64,000 nucleotides of DNA. It comes from Gordionus sp. m RMFG-2023. Taxonomy: Eukaryota > Nematomorpha > Gordioida > Chordodea > Parachordodidae. The notes below the pieces were generated by a model that made no database searches, was not told where the DNA came from, and saw only the letters and a program-made list of their open reading frames with translations. The stretch spans positions 28,683,366 through 28,747,365 of the forward strand of contig NC_088777.1 in assembly GCF_954871325.1 (NCBI RefSeq). Reading direction: 5' to 3'. Positions 48,139-58,630 of the stretch are shown here, one piece after another (position 1 is the stretch's first letter; each line of letters opens with the position of its first letter). Position numbers and translations under genes: made by a program.

Positions 48139-49125
48139 AATTTAAATTCGAAAATCAAATTTACAAGAATTTCAGCAATATTAAAAAAAACTGCATGATC
48201 ATATAACTCTCCCTATCAATTTACATTGTAATTAATATCTTTGTTACTTATCAACTCCCTCCTTAACACTATTTATCAAAGGGGGAGTTAATCTATCATA
48301 GTTATTACTTGACTCAGAGGTATGTGATAAGGGCAGTTAATTAATCACGTTACACCGGCCCGGATATTTTTAAAAAAATCTTTTTACGGCCCGGCCCGGC
48401 CCGGATTTAAAAATTTAAGGCCCGGCCCGGATATTTTTTTAAAAAAAAATTTCAAGCCCGGCTCGGAATTTTTTAAAATTATATTCGACCTGGTATATAC
48501 AAAAATTCACCTATGAGGTATTTTACCATATTTTTCAGCGAGTATTAACGCTTATTATTTAAAAAATACATGTAAAAAGCTAATATTTTGAGAATATTAT
48601 ATTGAATTTATAAAAATTATAAAACTGTTATTTATAAAAATGGATATTTTGAGCATATATTATATTTTATATTGCATTTATAAAAATAAAACTAATATTC
48701 ATAAAAATGGTAATAATATTTGTCATATACTATATTTTATATTACATTTAAAAAAAATAAAACTAATATTTAATTTATAAAAATGGAAAATATTTTGAGA
48801 ATATAATATATTGTATTTAATTTACTATTTAATTTATAAAATAAAAATAAATCGCTATTTAAAAAAATGCATGTATAATAAATAGTATTTTGAAAATATA
48901 ATCTAATTGCACAATATTAATATAATTTATTTTATAATATAAATTTTTAACAAAAGAAGATAATTGTATTATATAATATTGTAAAAAAAAATAATGAAAA
49001 ATGTTGGATTAAAAACTTTCATGACTCAAGGTAAATATAATAAATGCAATAAATATTTGAGAGTTTGCAAAGTAAAAAACCAGCATGATTGACGAAACCC
49101 TATACTCAAGAAAGATATTAAAAAT

Positions 49126-49620
49126 TCACAAATTATCATGAAGAAAGAGAAGCATATCTACCTTTTCAGGTTCAAGATTACTTCTTCTTTCTTCAAGAAT
49201 TCTCCCAGTAGTGGAAAAATTCCGCTCACAGCTTGCACTTGAAGCAGGAATTGCCAATACCCGTTTTGCCAATTTTGCTAAAATTGGAAATTCGCTTTGA
49301 TGAGCCGCCCACCACTCTAACAAATTATCCACCTTAAATGTTTCATCTATTTTTTTATTTTTTTATTTATGTAATTATAATATTCATCATCGGGTATTGA
49401 CATATTACCAGAATAACCATCGCCCCATTTGTCATAAAACGATTCAGTTTGATTAACAACAGTCATAATTTGACTGGTCGATGGTATTTCATTTACTTCC
49501 TGAGCCTCTTGTAATTTAATATAATCTTTTATATAGTTTTCCGTCATTTTGCGATCTGTCCCTGACTACATACGTAATTGCTTAAATTTGGGACAGAGAA
49601 AAAGAGAAATAAAATGATAC
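49126..49620 (-). pseudogene. hAT (BED group) transposase C-terminus
   Basis: Belongs to the level-2 element. Minus strand: ISLFLCPKFKQLRM (the LDPRFK-like block), QEAQEVNEIPSTSQ, then after one stop DNLLEWWAAHQSEFPILAKL, AKRVLAIPASSASCERNFS and TTGRILEERRSNLEPEKV: a complete hAT dimerisation domain (W..H...P.L...A...L.IPASSA..ER.FS). N-terminal and catalytic parts are absent, displaced or deleted by later insertions. Confidence 0.8.
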
Positions 49621-50202
49621 TTGTGTAAAACAAATTTTTCAATTAAAAAATGCTTTATATTAAGTAAAATCAATTTTATTTCTCCTTTTCGCTTTGAAAG
49701 GTATTACAAACTTTAAGAAGTGATATTCCTTTATTTGATTGTTTTGGTAAAATAAATTCTAAAAATTTAGATATGAATTATAAAAAAATATATTAATAAT
49801 ACTTGAATATTGGGGCTTATTTAAGATATTCCTTTATTTGATTGTTTTGGTAAAATATGTTGTAAAAATTTAGATATGAATTATAAAAAAATATATTAAT
49901 ACTTTGAATAAATTTGCAGGAAATTAATAATTAGATCGATCTGTGGGTTGTTAGGTAGTGTTAACTATCACCCAATATTATATTAATCATAACTATAATA
50001 TAATATAATCTTATAACCATTAACTCATAATGTAAAAATTTTTATAAAAAATATTAAGGCCCGGCCCGGTTTTAACAATCTTAGGCCCGGCCCGGATATA
50101 TTAAAAAAAAATTTTTAGGCCCGGCCCGGGTATATTTAAAAAATTTTAAAAACGGCTCGGCCCTGCCCGGGCCGGGTTTAGGGCAGGGCCTGCAGGTCTC
50201 TG

Positions 50203-50648
50203 ATATCTTTTGATCGCTAATTTTTAATATTATTTTTTACGTATTTTTTTCTGATATATCTTTTGATCGCTAATTTTTATAATTATTTTTTATTTTTTAA
50301 GATTATTTTTTACGTATTTTTTTTCTGATATATCTTTTGATCGCTAATTTTTATAATTATTTTTAAATATTTTTTAAGATTATTTTTTACGTATTTTTTT
50401 CTGATATATCTTTTGATCGCTAATTTTTATAATTATTTTTAAATATTTTTTAAGATTATTTTTTACGTATTTTTTTCTGATATATCTTTTGATCGCTAAT
50501 TTTTAATATTATTTTTAAATATTTTTTAAGATTATTTTTTACGTATTTTTTTCTGATATATCTTTTGATCGCTAATTTTTAATATTCTTTTTAAATATTT
50601 TTTAAGATTATTTTTTACGTATCTTTTTCTCTCTTTTGATCGCTAATT
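50203..50648. repeat. ~80-bp tandem repeat, level-1 left arm
   Basis: Six units with TTTTTTCTGATATATC, TTTTGATCGCTAATTTTTA and AAGATTATTTTTTACGTATT. The array starts at about 43075 and is split by the level-2 hAT. A degenerate inverted counterpart is at 55386-55760 (GATCAAAAGATGTA, AAAAAGTACGTAAAAAATT). Confidence 0.8.
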
Positions 50649-51975
50649 GAGTTTTTTTAAAGTAAATAGGTAAAAATATGTTTTGTAAACATGTTAAATT
50701 AATATTTCAGTTAAAGTGTACTATAGAAAAGTGACAATTGTCACAATCGATATTTTTGAACATTTTTGAGTTTTTTTAAAGTAAATAGGTAAAAATATGT
50801 TTTGTAAACATGTTAAATAAATATTTCAGTGAAAGTGTACTATGGAAAAGTGACAATTGTCATAATCGTTATTTTTGAACTTTATTGAGTTTTTTTAAAG
50901 TAAATAGGTAAAATATGTTTTGTAAACATGCTAAATTAATATTTCAGTGAAAGTGTACTATAGAAAAGTGACAATTGTCACAATCGATATTTTTGAACAT
51001 TTTTGAGTTTTTTTAAAGTAAATAGGTAAAAATATGTTTTGTAAACATGTTAAATAAATATTTCAGTGAAAGTGTACTATGGAAAAGTGACAATTGTCAT
51101 AATCGTTATTTTTGAAATTTTTTGAGTTTTTTTAAAGTAAATAGGTAAAAATATATATTGTAAACAAGTTAAATTAAAATTTCAGTGAAGATGTACCATA
51201 GAAAAGTGACAATTGTCATAATCGTTATTTTTGAACTTTTCTGAATTTTTTTAAAATAAATAGCTAAAAATATATATTGTAAACAAGTTAAATTAAAATT
51301 TCAGTGAAGATGTACCATAGGAAAGTGACAATTGTCATAATCGTTATTTTTGAACTTTTCTGAATTTTTTTAAAATAAATAGCTAAAGATATATATTGTA
51401 AACAAGTTAAATTAAAATTTCAGTGAAGATGTAACATAGAAAAGTGTCAATTGTCATAATCGATATTTTTGAACTTTTTTGAGTTTTTTTAAAGTAAATA
51501 GGTAAAAATATGTTTTGTAAACATGTTAAATTAATATTTCAGCTAAAGTGTACTATAGAAAAGTGACAATTGTCATAATCGATATTTTGAACTTTTTGAG
51601 TTTTTTTAAAGTAAATAGGTAAAAATATATATTGTAGACAAGTTAAATTAAAATTTCAGTGAAGATGTACCATAGAAAAGTGACAATTGTCATAATCGTT
51701 ATTTTTGAACTATTCTGAATTTTTTTAAAATAAATAGCTAAAAATATATATTGTAAACAAGTTAAATTAAAATTTCAGTGAAGATGTAACATAGATAAGT
51801 GACAATTGTCATAATCGATATTTTTGAACTTTTTGAGTTTTTTTAAAGTAAATAGGTAAAAATATGTTTTGTAAACATGTTAAATTAATATTTCAGTGAA
51901 GATGTACCATAGAAAAATGACAATTGTCATAATCGTTATTTTTGAACTTTTTTTAAAATAAATAGCGAAAAATAT
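50649..51975. repeat. 119-bp tandem array, level-1 left arm
   Basis: About eleven units of about 119 bp. Each has GAGTTTTTTTAAAGTAAATA, TTTTGTAAACATGTTAAAT or its TATATTGTAAACAAG variant, ATTTCAGTGAAG and a palindromic core GACAATTGTC (best case GTGACAATTGTCAC at 50731-50744), then ATAATCGTTATTTTTGAAC. At least two sub-types alternate. Not CRISPR: units are contiguous and spacerless. Confidence 0.9.
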
Positions 51976-52524
51976 AACTCTAGATATAAAAATTTCGGTT
52001 ATATTTATTATGCTTGTGTTAATGACTAAAATAATAAAATATTCTACTATTATAATTAAACTTTACTTTTCACAGCAATCAGAAAGTTTTTAGCATAATG
52101 TATAATAGCTCGCAGATGTATAATTAAGGCATTTTTTAAATTAATTTACTTTTTCTAAATATGTTTACTCGGAAATATTAAATTTTTCAAATAAATAAAA
52201 ATATAAATATAATTGAACGAACGTTAAATTCTACCCCCCCCCCCCCACCCCCGTTTATACGCTAGAAAATAAATTACTAATTCATTTTACTGCTAAATTT
52301 TTTGTCAAAATACATTTTTATGCCATATTCTTAACAGAAATCTGGTAGCAAGCCTTCCCTATAAGATCTTGCAAGATTTTATCTCTTGACAATAAAAACA
52401 ACATTTTTATTATTTTTTATTTTCACAATATAAATATAAAACAATCATTTTTTATTTTCAACAATATAAATATAAAATAATCATATTTTATTTTCACAAA
52501 ATAAATATAAAACAATTATTTATT
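51976..52524. other. Inner part of level-1 left arm, no gene seen
   Basis: Pairs with 53765-54500: CTTTACTTTTCACAGCAATC and its complement, GCTCGCAGATGTATAATTA versus 54345-54362, and a poly-C tract at 52237 versus a poly-G tract at 53835. Confidence 0.6.
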
Positions 52525-53593
52525 TTGGCATGTATTATTTGTAGAATGACAATGAGAATTGCAAGACACATTAGACGCCTTGCATTTACATCTATTTGTC
52601 ATGCAATTTTGTTTACATTGACAACGTTTATAAACTTGCCCAGATCAGTGTCTACATGACAGGATTTTCATTGGATGCAAACCCCCTTTAAAAACCTTTG
52701 CCTACCCCCCTAAAAAATTTACCCAGCTTCGGTGGCGGTGTCTATCTATTATTATTTTCATCTTTTTATATACTCTTTTCAGATAATTTATCTAGGATAC
52801 TTTAAATTAATATATCTCTACTAACAACTATCGATATTTTGTGAATATAAAGAATTCATTTTTTAGATAATAAATTCAATTAAAACTTCCATTATTTACA
52901 ATGAATTAATTATTATGGCATTATGAGCTTGCTGAAATATCTAAACCTTTTAAATAGCAGAAAGTTTTATTTGGAAAACAATGTGTATGATTGTTTGCAA
53001 TATATAGATTTGGTCGATGAATTGTATTATAATAATTTTATAATAAAAGTATTAATTTTTACAGCAATAAATTTTGTCCTATTTCATCTCAAAATTTAAT
53101 AGATAACCCGCAAAAAGTTTATCCTACCCACATTAACGCAGCCTACCCCCTTTCCCCTCAAAAAATAGGATGCAAACTGTTCCTACCCCTCCCGCTCATG
53201 TAGACGCTGACCCAGATCATATTGAAGATATGCCAACCATTGTTCTAAAGGTATAATGATTAGGTGGTACATCTCCAATGTTAATGAAATTATTTTTTGC
53301 TAGGTCAAATTGTGACCTAGCAAAATGACCTGATAAATATCCGCGACTAGTTCCTAATTTATAAAATCCTTCTGTGGATTTATCCGTAATTACTGCCAAC
53401 AACATATTGTGATTCAGTCTCCCTTGATCGACAGATGGAATTGGCAATAATACGGAATCACCTATTTCTCCAGGTTTTAGTTTTTTATCCCTAGCCCTTT
53501 TCATTCTTTTAGCTTGTACAATTAGACCATCTTTCGAAATTTGCCTAATTTTGTTGATCGCATTAATATGTTCTTGAATAGTATCGTCTTCGG
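52525..53593 (-). CDS. KRBA2/SCAND3-like integrase C-terminus with Cys-rich tail (interrupted)
   Basis: From a splice acceptor at about 53594 (TTTATAG|C) the minus strand reads ATEDDTIQEHINAINKI, QAKRMKRARDKKLKPGEIGD, SVLLPIPSVDQGRLNHNMLL, YKLGTSRGYLSGHFARSQFD: the post-core integrase region known from KRAB-A-domain-containing-2-like proteins (KRxKxKxxxGDxVLLPIPxxDxGR). It then runs to VGISSIWSG, where the small hAT 52646-53209 is inserted, and resumes with KRCQCKQNCMTNRCKCKASN and VSCNSHCHSTNNTC, a zinc-binding Cys/His cluster. No stop apart from the insertion, so the region was functional until recently. The H2C2 and DDE parts are not upstream within 170 bp and are probably deleted. Role: transposase C-terminus, perhaps end or target binding. 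Confidence 0.7.
52646..53209. mobile_element. 564-bp hAT derivative (CAGCGTCTACATG family)
   Basis: CAGTGTCTACATGACAGG at the left, complement of CAGCGTCTACATGAGCGG at the right, sub-terminal TTTGCATCC and GGGTAGG blocks as in 35912-40723. Target duplication CCCAGAT with one further position G/A (52638-52645, 53210-53217). No coding. It disrupts the integrase-like gene. Confidence 0.9.
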
Positions 53594-53764
53594 TAGCTAT
53601 AAATAATATTTGAATAATTTTTTAAAAAAATATGATTATGTAAAAAATTAGATGGCGAAAATTGAAATGTGATGTATTATTCTAAAGAAATATATTTTTA
53701 TGAAATAGAAGAAAAATTTTAAATATTCATCATATAAAATAATTTTTCATTATGATAAAAATAT

Positions 53765-54584
53765 ATACCAGGGTCTCTATAAGAATATGGCGTAAAAATG
53801 TTTTTAACATAAAATATTTTAGCATATAAACGGGGGGGGGGGAGTAAAAATCCCCACCCATTTGGTAAATATTATTTAAAAATTATAAACTATTTACCCC
53901 TATGAAAAAACTAAAAATGTGTATATGATGTCATAAAAATAATAAGAAAATATTAAAAATAACGACCTTAAAATATTTGTGAGAAATTTTTAAAAAAGGA
54001 GTATAAACCTAATAAAATTTAAAATATAAACTGGCCAAAGGCCTTCAAAGAGGGAGTCTAACATTATTCTATTAAATTATGTAAAAAAATTACCCAAAGG
54101 TTTTCAACCTCTAGCAAAAATCTTAGATACACTTGTAGTGTTTTGCATATAATCTTAGTTATTGTTTAAAATATTCCAATAAACTTGTAATTTTAGATAG
54201 TTCATTAAAGTGAACAAATATCTAAAATATATTTATTTATAGATTTTTAATAAATATGTCAAAGATATTATAGTTAGTTGATATACAAAATAACCTATAT
54301 TTAGTAAACATATTTTGAAAAAGTAAATTAATTTAAAATTAATTATACATATGCGAGCTATTATTCATTATGTTAAAAACCTTTCTGATTGCTGTGAAGA
54401 GTAAAGTTTAATTATAATAGTGGAATTTTTTATTATTTTAGTCATTAATACAATCATAATAAATCTCACCGAAATTTTTATATCTAGAGTTTTTATAAAA
54501 TCAAGGAACGATTTGCAGGAAAAAAACTCATGATTAATTTTGATTATAATAATTAAAAGCGAATTTAGGAATTTTGTTTATAAG
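53765..54584. other. Inner part of level-1 right arm, no gene seen
   Basis: Inverted counterpart of 51976-52345, with a 10-nt poly-G tract at 53834-53843 next to CGTTTATATGC-type sequence on the other strand. Only short frames. Confidence 0.6.
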
Positions 54585-55385
54585 TATATGACAATTGTCA
54601 CTTTTCTATGGTACATCTTCACTGAAATTTTAATTTAACTTGTTTACAATATATATTTTTAGCTATTTATTTTAAATAAATTCAAAAAAGTTCAAAAATA
54701 ACGATTATGACAATTGTCACTTTTCTATGGTACATCTTCACTGAAATTTTAATTTAACTTGTTTACAATATATATTTTTACCTATTTACTTTAAAAAAAT
54801 TCAAAAAAGTTCAAAAATAACGATTATGATAATTGTCACTTTTCTATGGTACATCTTCACTGAAATTTTAATTTAACTTGTTTACAATATATATTTTTAG
54901 CTATTTATTTTAAAAAAATTCAGAAAAGTTCAAAAATAACGATTATGACAATTGTCACTTTTCTATGGTACATCTTCACTGAAATTTTAATTTAACTTGT
55001 TTACAATATATATTTTTAGCTATTTATTTTAAAAAAATTCAGAAAAGTTTAAAAATAACGATTATGACAATTGTCACTTTTCTATGGTACATCTTCACTG
55101 AAATTTTAATTTAACTTGTTTACAATATATATTTTTACCTATTTACTTTAAAAAAATTTAAAAAAGTTCAAAAATAACGATTATGACAATTGTCTCTTTT
55201 CTATGGTACATCTTCACTGAAATTTTAATTTATCTTGTTTACAATATATATTTTTACCTATTTACTTTAAAAAAACTCAAAAAATTTCAAAAATAACGAT
55301 TATGACAATTGTCACTTTTCTATGTTACATCTTAACTGAAATTTTAATATAACATGTTTACAAAACATATTTTTACCTAAACAGG
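54585..55385. repeat. 119-bp tandem array, level-1 right arm (inverted)
   Basis: About seven units, complement of those at 50649-51975: GACAATTGTCACTTTTCTAT, GGTACATCTTCACTGAAATT, TTAACTTGTTTACAATATAT. The units here are more uniform than on the left and fewer. Confidence 0.9.
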
Positions 55386-55940
55386 AAAAAAGTACTATTT
55401 TAAAAATCCTTTAAAAAAAATATATCAAAAATATTTATGATCAAAAGATGTACCAGAAAAAAAGTACGTAAAAAATTAAAATATTAATATTTACGATCAA
55501 AGATGTATCAGATAAAAAGTACCTAAAAAATTTATATATAAAAAATCATTTAAAAAATTTATTTTTAAAACAATTAACAATCAAAAATATTAAAAATAAT
55601 AATATAACAAATTAAAAAAAATTATTCAAATATATATTAATACTTTAATAAAAATATTTTCAAAAATATTTACGATCAAAAGATGAAAAAGTACGTAAAA
55701 AATTAATATATAAAAATATTTATATAAATCTCAAAAAAATATATAAAAAACATTGACAATCTTAAAAATATTACTTAAAAATATATCTAATAAAATCTTT
55801 AAATTACAAAAATAATAAATTTATAAATAATAAATTCCTCTCAAATAAATATTAAATTAATATCAATTAAATAATAAATTAATCTCTCAAATAAATAATA
55901 AATTTATTAATTTATAAAATAAAATACATTGCCTAAATAA
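55386..55940. repeat. Degenerate counterpart of the 80-bp array
   Basis: Contains GATCAAAAGATGTACCAG, GATCAAAGATGTATCAG and AAAAAGTACGTAAAAAATT, the complement of the array at 50203, much decayed. No gene. Confidence 0.6.
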
Positions 55941-56258
55941 CTTATTCACCCTGCCTACCACCGTAACACATTGCTTAAAAAAATCAGGCAATGTGTACAT
56001 TGCCGAAAATAACACATTGACGCTAACATATATACAAGTAATTTATTATAATTTATATAAACTAATAAAAAATATATTTCATATTTTGTCCAGGCTTATT
56101 TTTTTTAAAATTAACCTCCTATATTGTAAAAATATTTTATGACTATATAGACTAAGGAAACCTGGCCGAAGGCCCGCCCAAAATGGGGTCTGGTGACGAA
56201 GCCCCCAGTAATTTTTTAATTACCCCCCCCCCTTAGGAAAATCCTGGTTACGCCTATG

Positions 56259-56570
56259 AATCAGTACTATATACAACATATGTGAATATTATATACAACA
56301 TATGTGAGTATTATTTAAATAATAAATTAAAGAAAATAAAAAATATATTTATAAAATAGAAGAAGAAATAAAAGGAAGAATACCATGTGTGTTGAACTAA
56401 GAGGGAAAAGGGAGTGTTTCGCAGAAACGCTTGTAGTTCCCTCTTAGGATTTCAAATTAAATTTTTTGTTTGAGGGATATGGACTTGTTTATAATACCCG
56501 TCCTTATTGAAATTTTTCTATCTAATTGATTTAAAAATTTTAAGGATTGGGGACCGGGGTTTTCCAAAAC
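56259..56570. other. Flank with a strong stem-loop (56398-56449)
   Basis: No gene. The outer stem CTAAGAGGGAA/TTCCCTCTTAG is perfect (11 bp), and within it AGTGTTTC-GCA-GAAACGCT forms a second, near-perfect stem. A direct duplication of TATACAACATATGTGA lies at 56271-56310. Confidence 0.6.
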
Positions 56571-56952
56571 CAACGTCTACATGAGCTGATGGTTAGGAAC
56601 AGTTTGCATCCATTTTTTGAGGAGGGGGGGGGTATAGGATAAATTTATTGGGGGGTTATCTATTAAAAGATGAAATAGCGATAAACTCTAAACATGCTAA
56701 ATAATATTCTATAGTAATGAATTCACTGTAAAGAGTGGGTTTATAATTTAATTCATGTTCTAAAAAATAACTTTCACATCCGAAAATTTAGATAGTTTGT
56801 AGTAAAATATAAATAATTTAAGTTGTTCTTTTTAAATTTTAGAAGGGAGTACCATTAATATTAAAAAGATGTAAATAATAATGTGAAAATCGAAGGCGGC
56901 GAAATTTTTTTTAGGAGGGTAGGTAAAGGTTTTTGAGGGGGATTTGCATAGA
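56571..56952. mobile_element. Truncated hAT derivative (CAGCGTCTACATG family)
   Basis: Starts CAACGTCTACATGAGC, then AGGAACAGTTTGCATCC and a G-run; the far end shows GGGTAGGTAAAGGTTTTTGA and GGATTTGCAT, then stops short of the terminal CATGTAGAC. Same family as 52646-53209 and 35912-40723. Confidence 0.7.
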
Positions 56953-56957
56953 GGGTA

Positions 56958-57490
56958 AAAATTAGCTCCAATGAATGCTGTTAAAGGCAATTCTGAAGTC
57001 TAATTTGCAGAAAACTTTATCCGCCTCAGTGTTTATAAAAATACGCGCTACATGTGAGGCCACTTAGCATCCATCTCTAACTCCAAAACCTAACTGTGAG
57101 GGAAATAGTAGGGAGCTAGCCTTAGACCGAATCCTATTTATGTCACCTTGGCAACTAATCGACGAAAAAAGACCCTATCTATGGGTCTAATACCACCATC
57201 CTGTTTAGTTAAAGAAACAAAACGTGCACCAAAGAGAATAGGACATGCGTATGAGGATATTATTACAAAGTTCGGTTAATGATTTAATTAAAGGGTCAAT
57301 AAAGCCTCTATCAAAGCATTGAATTAAATTAAGAAAAATTTATGGTCTAAACTGGATGTTTTTCGAGAAGTTGCTGAAAAATAGTAGCGTTGATAGGGAA
57401 AATAGTATCATCAGAATTTAAAATTCTGGCAGCACCTTTAAAATCTCCAAGGTCTAATTTTTCAGAAATCAATTTACAGCGGGAAGAGTT
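56958..57490 (-). pseudogene. LINE reverse transcriptase fragment
   Basis: Minus strand: ILFGARFVSLTKQDGGIRPI and FRRLVAKVT, then FINTEADKVFCKLD, matching GAKLIALEKPNKDIRPIAIG and VKIDFSNAFNS of the LINE at 9569-12541 but with many changes, so a related, older lineage. Several frame breaks. It covers RT motifs 1-3 only. Confidence 0.65.
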
Positions 57491-57501
57491 AGGATTTAAA
57501 G

Positions 57502-57720
57502 CAGGGACGAGAACCCGAATCCAAACCCTGAACCCTCCCGAACTCTAAATATTTCGCTGAACCCAAATCTTTTTTTAAAATTTAGGGATCAGGGTTCAAG
57601 CTTTTTTTTTTAATTTAAAAATTTTTTTTTTGTTCTAAACTTTCATTTTATTTATTTTAAATTATGTAAAAAATAATATAATATAAAAAACATGGTATAT
57701 TATCATTTTATTAATAAAAG
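57502..57720. mobile_element. Single hAT-like end with GAACCC sub-repeats
   Basis: CAGGGACGAGAACCCGAATC, then CTGAACCC, CGAACTC and CTGAACCCAAATC repeats fading into poly-T/A. No matching opposite end seen. Confidence 0.45.
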
Positions 57721-57730
57721 ATCAATTTTC

Positions 57731-57818
57731 CATTAGATTTTTTCACTGGAATCAATGGTATGACCCATTCACTATATTCAATCGGAATAATAATGCCATC
57801 CTTGACCCATCAATCTAA
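57731..57818 (-). repeat. 88-bp scrap of the Gypsy RT (fossil)
   Basis: Nearly identical to 28847-28935 inside the Gypsy fossil (shared CACTGGAATCAATGG, ATTCAATCGGAATAATAATG, CATCCTTGACCCATCA). High identity of so short a piece suggests recent capture or a filler insertion. Confidence 0.75.
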
Positions 57819-57819
57819 T

Positions 57820-58630
57820 GGCCTGATCCAAAAACTTAGTCCCAAGCAACTTTCATAAAATTAAGCCATTTATTTTTATTGTAATTTAATAAAAATCTTT
57901 TAAATTAAATTTTATATTTAGAATAAAATTTAGATTTATGATAGAAATCATATTGTGTAAAATGTAAAATAGAAATGCTTGAAAATTTTAATTTTAAATA
58001 TGGGCTAGACATTGGTCTGAAATTTTTTTTTTGCAGAAATCGCCAGGCCTGATTAAAAAACCAAGCCCATGCAACTTTCATATTCTGATTTTATTTTTAA
58101 ATGAATTATGAATGTTTAACTAACAAAATTATTAGGATCTTTGGGGGCTTGAGAAAATTTTCTCAACATTATGAGCATGAACCTGTTGGGAATTTTTTTA
58201 TATTAGATATTAGGCATAATATTTATACGGGTCTCAATTAAAAGCTAATTTAAAAATATCTTTATTCAAAAAATAGTATTCACTATTAGTCCTAATGAGT
58301 TGGTCTTGGTCTGAAATAGGATTGAGCGGGATTAATAAAAAATGAATATGGTTTTTAGAGATTTACCTATCTCCAGGCTTGAGAAAAAAATTTAAAAATT
58401 AGTACGCTTTGGCCAAGTTTGAGAAAAATTTTATAAAATTATTAAATGTGGGGGTAGGCTTGGAAATTATTTTTATGAATTATATTAGCGTGGACTTATG
58501 GAAAATTTATCAAAATTATTATCAGATAGGACGCTTGGGAATTCTATTAACCACTATGGATCAGATATTGACCTAAAACAAATTTTTTTGCAGGCCTGGG
58601 GATCTGGCCTAAAGGGGGTAGGGGGTTATA
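57820..58630 (-). repeat. Interspersed AAGCCCAG-type repeat, inverted copy
   Basis: Complement of 7870-9060, sharing blocks around GGAGATAGGTAAATCTC, TAAGACTAAGAGTGAATAC and CAAGGCCCATGCAACTT-type sequence. No gene. Confidence 0.65.

Larger units (their letters stand above)
43334..48354 (-). mobile_element. GINGER1-like element with OTU protease (nest level 3)
   Basis: Termini TGTAACGTGAT and complement, again TGTNR...YNACA, with 4-bp duplication CCGG on both sides (43330-43333, 48355-48358), inserted in the GGCCCGG end of the level-2 hAT. A further shared sub-terminal block is TTAACTCCC. Coding on the minus strand: integrase zinc-binding (H2C2) exon and OTU protease region. Accessory OTU domains are known in GINGER1 transposases. 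A ~50-bp tandem array follows the left end. Confidence 0.75.
43194..50202 (-). mobile_element. GC-rich hAT (GGCCCGG ends), nest level 2
   Basis: Termini CAGAGACCTGCAG (43194) and its complement (50202), followed by GAGGTACCATTTGCACGG and repeated GGCCCGGCCCGG blocks at both ends. It lies inside a short-period tandem array of the level-1 element, so the 8-bp target duplication cannot be recognised (three bases of a repeat unit seem missing). The minus-strand transposase C-terminus is at 49126-49620. The small element at 1148-1511 is a derivative of this family. Confidence 0.75.
42792..56028 (-). mobile_element. GINGER1-like element with very long inverted arms (nest level 1)
   Basis: Termini TGTTAGCGTCAATGTG...complement, fitting the GINGER1 rule TGTNR...YNACA, with 4-bp duplication TATA (42788-42791 and 56029-56032). 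The empty site with a single TATA is in copy A at 219-222. Over the first 100 bp both ends read CGGCAATGTACACATTGCC and GTTACGGTGGTAGGCAGG. The inverted arms continue, minus later insertions, to about 52345 on the left and 53765 on the right, including 119-bp arrays and a poly-C/poly-G tract. The centre encodes a Cys-rich integrase-like C-terminus (52525-53593, minus). The integrase core is not found, so this copy is non-autonomous. Confidence 0.75.
41996..56258 (-). mobile_element. Outer DNA transposon, copy B (inverted, truncated)
   Basis: Inverted relative to copy A. It ends CCTGGTTACGCCTATG at 56258 with a C-run inside. Segment 42000-42790 matches 250-684 plus 5633-5797; 56033-56130 matches about 130-218. 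The part corresponding to 5798-5935 is missing at the hAT junction 41995. Contains an extra ~160 bp (42146-42303) relative to copy A and the whole GINGER1-like nest. It gives the empty site for the hAT at 685-5624. Confidence 0.65.

Noticed and set aside
50649-55385. CRISPR-like regular arrays
   Set aside because: Units are about 119 bp, contiguous, without unique spacers, and inside the arms of an animal transposon.
42792-56028. Polinton/Maverick, because of the long inverted arms and integrase-like gene
   Set aside because: Termini are TGT...ACA with a 4-bp duplication, and no polymerase, ATPase or capsid-type gene is present; GINGER1-like fits better.
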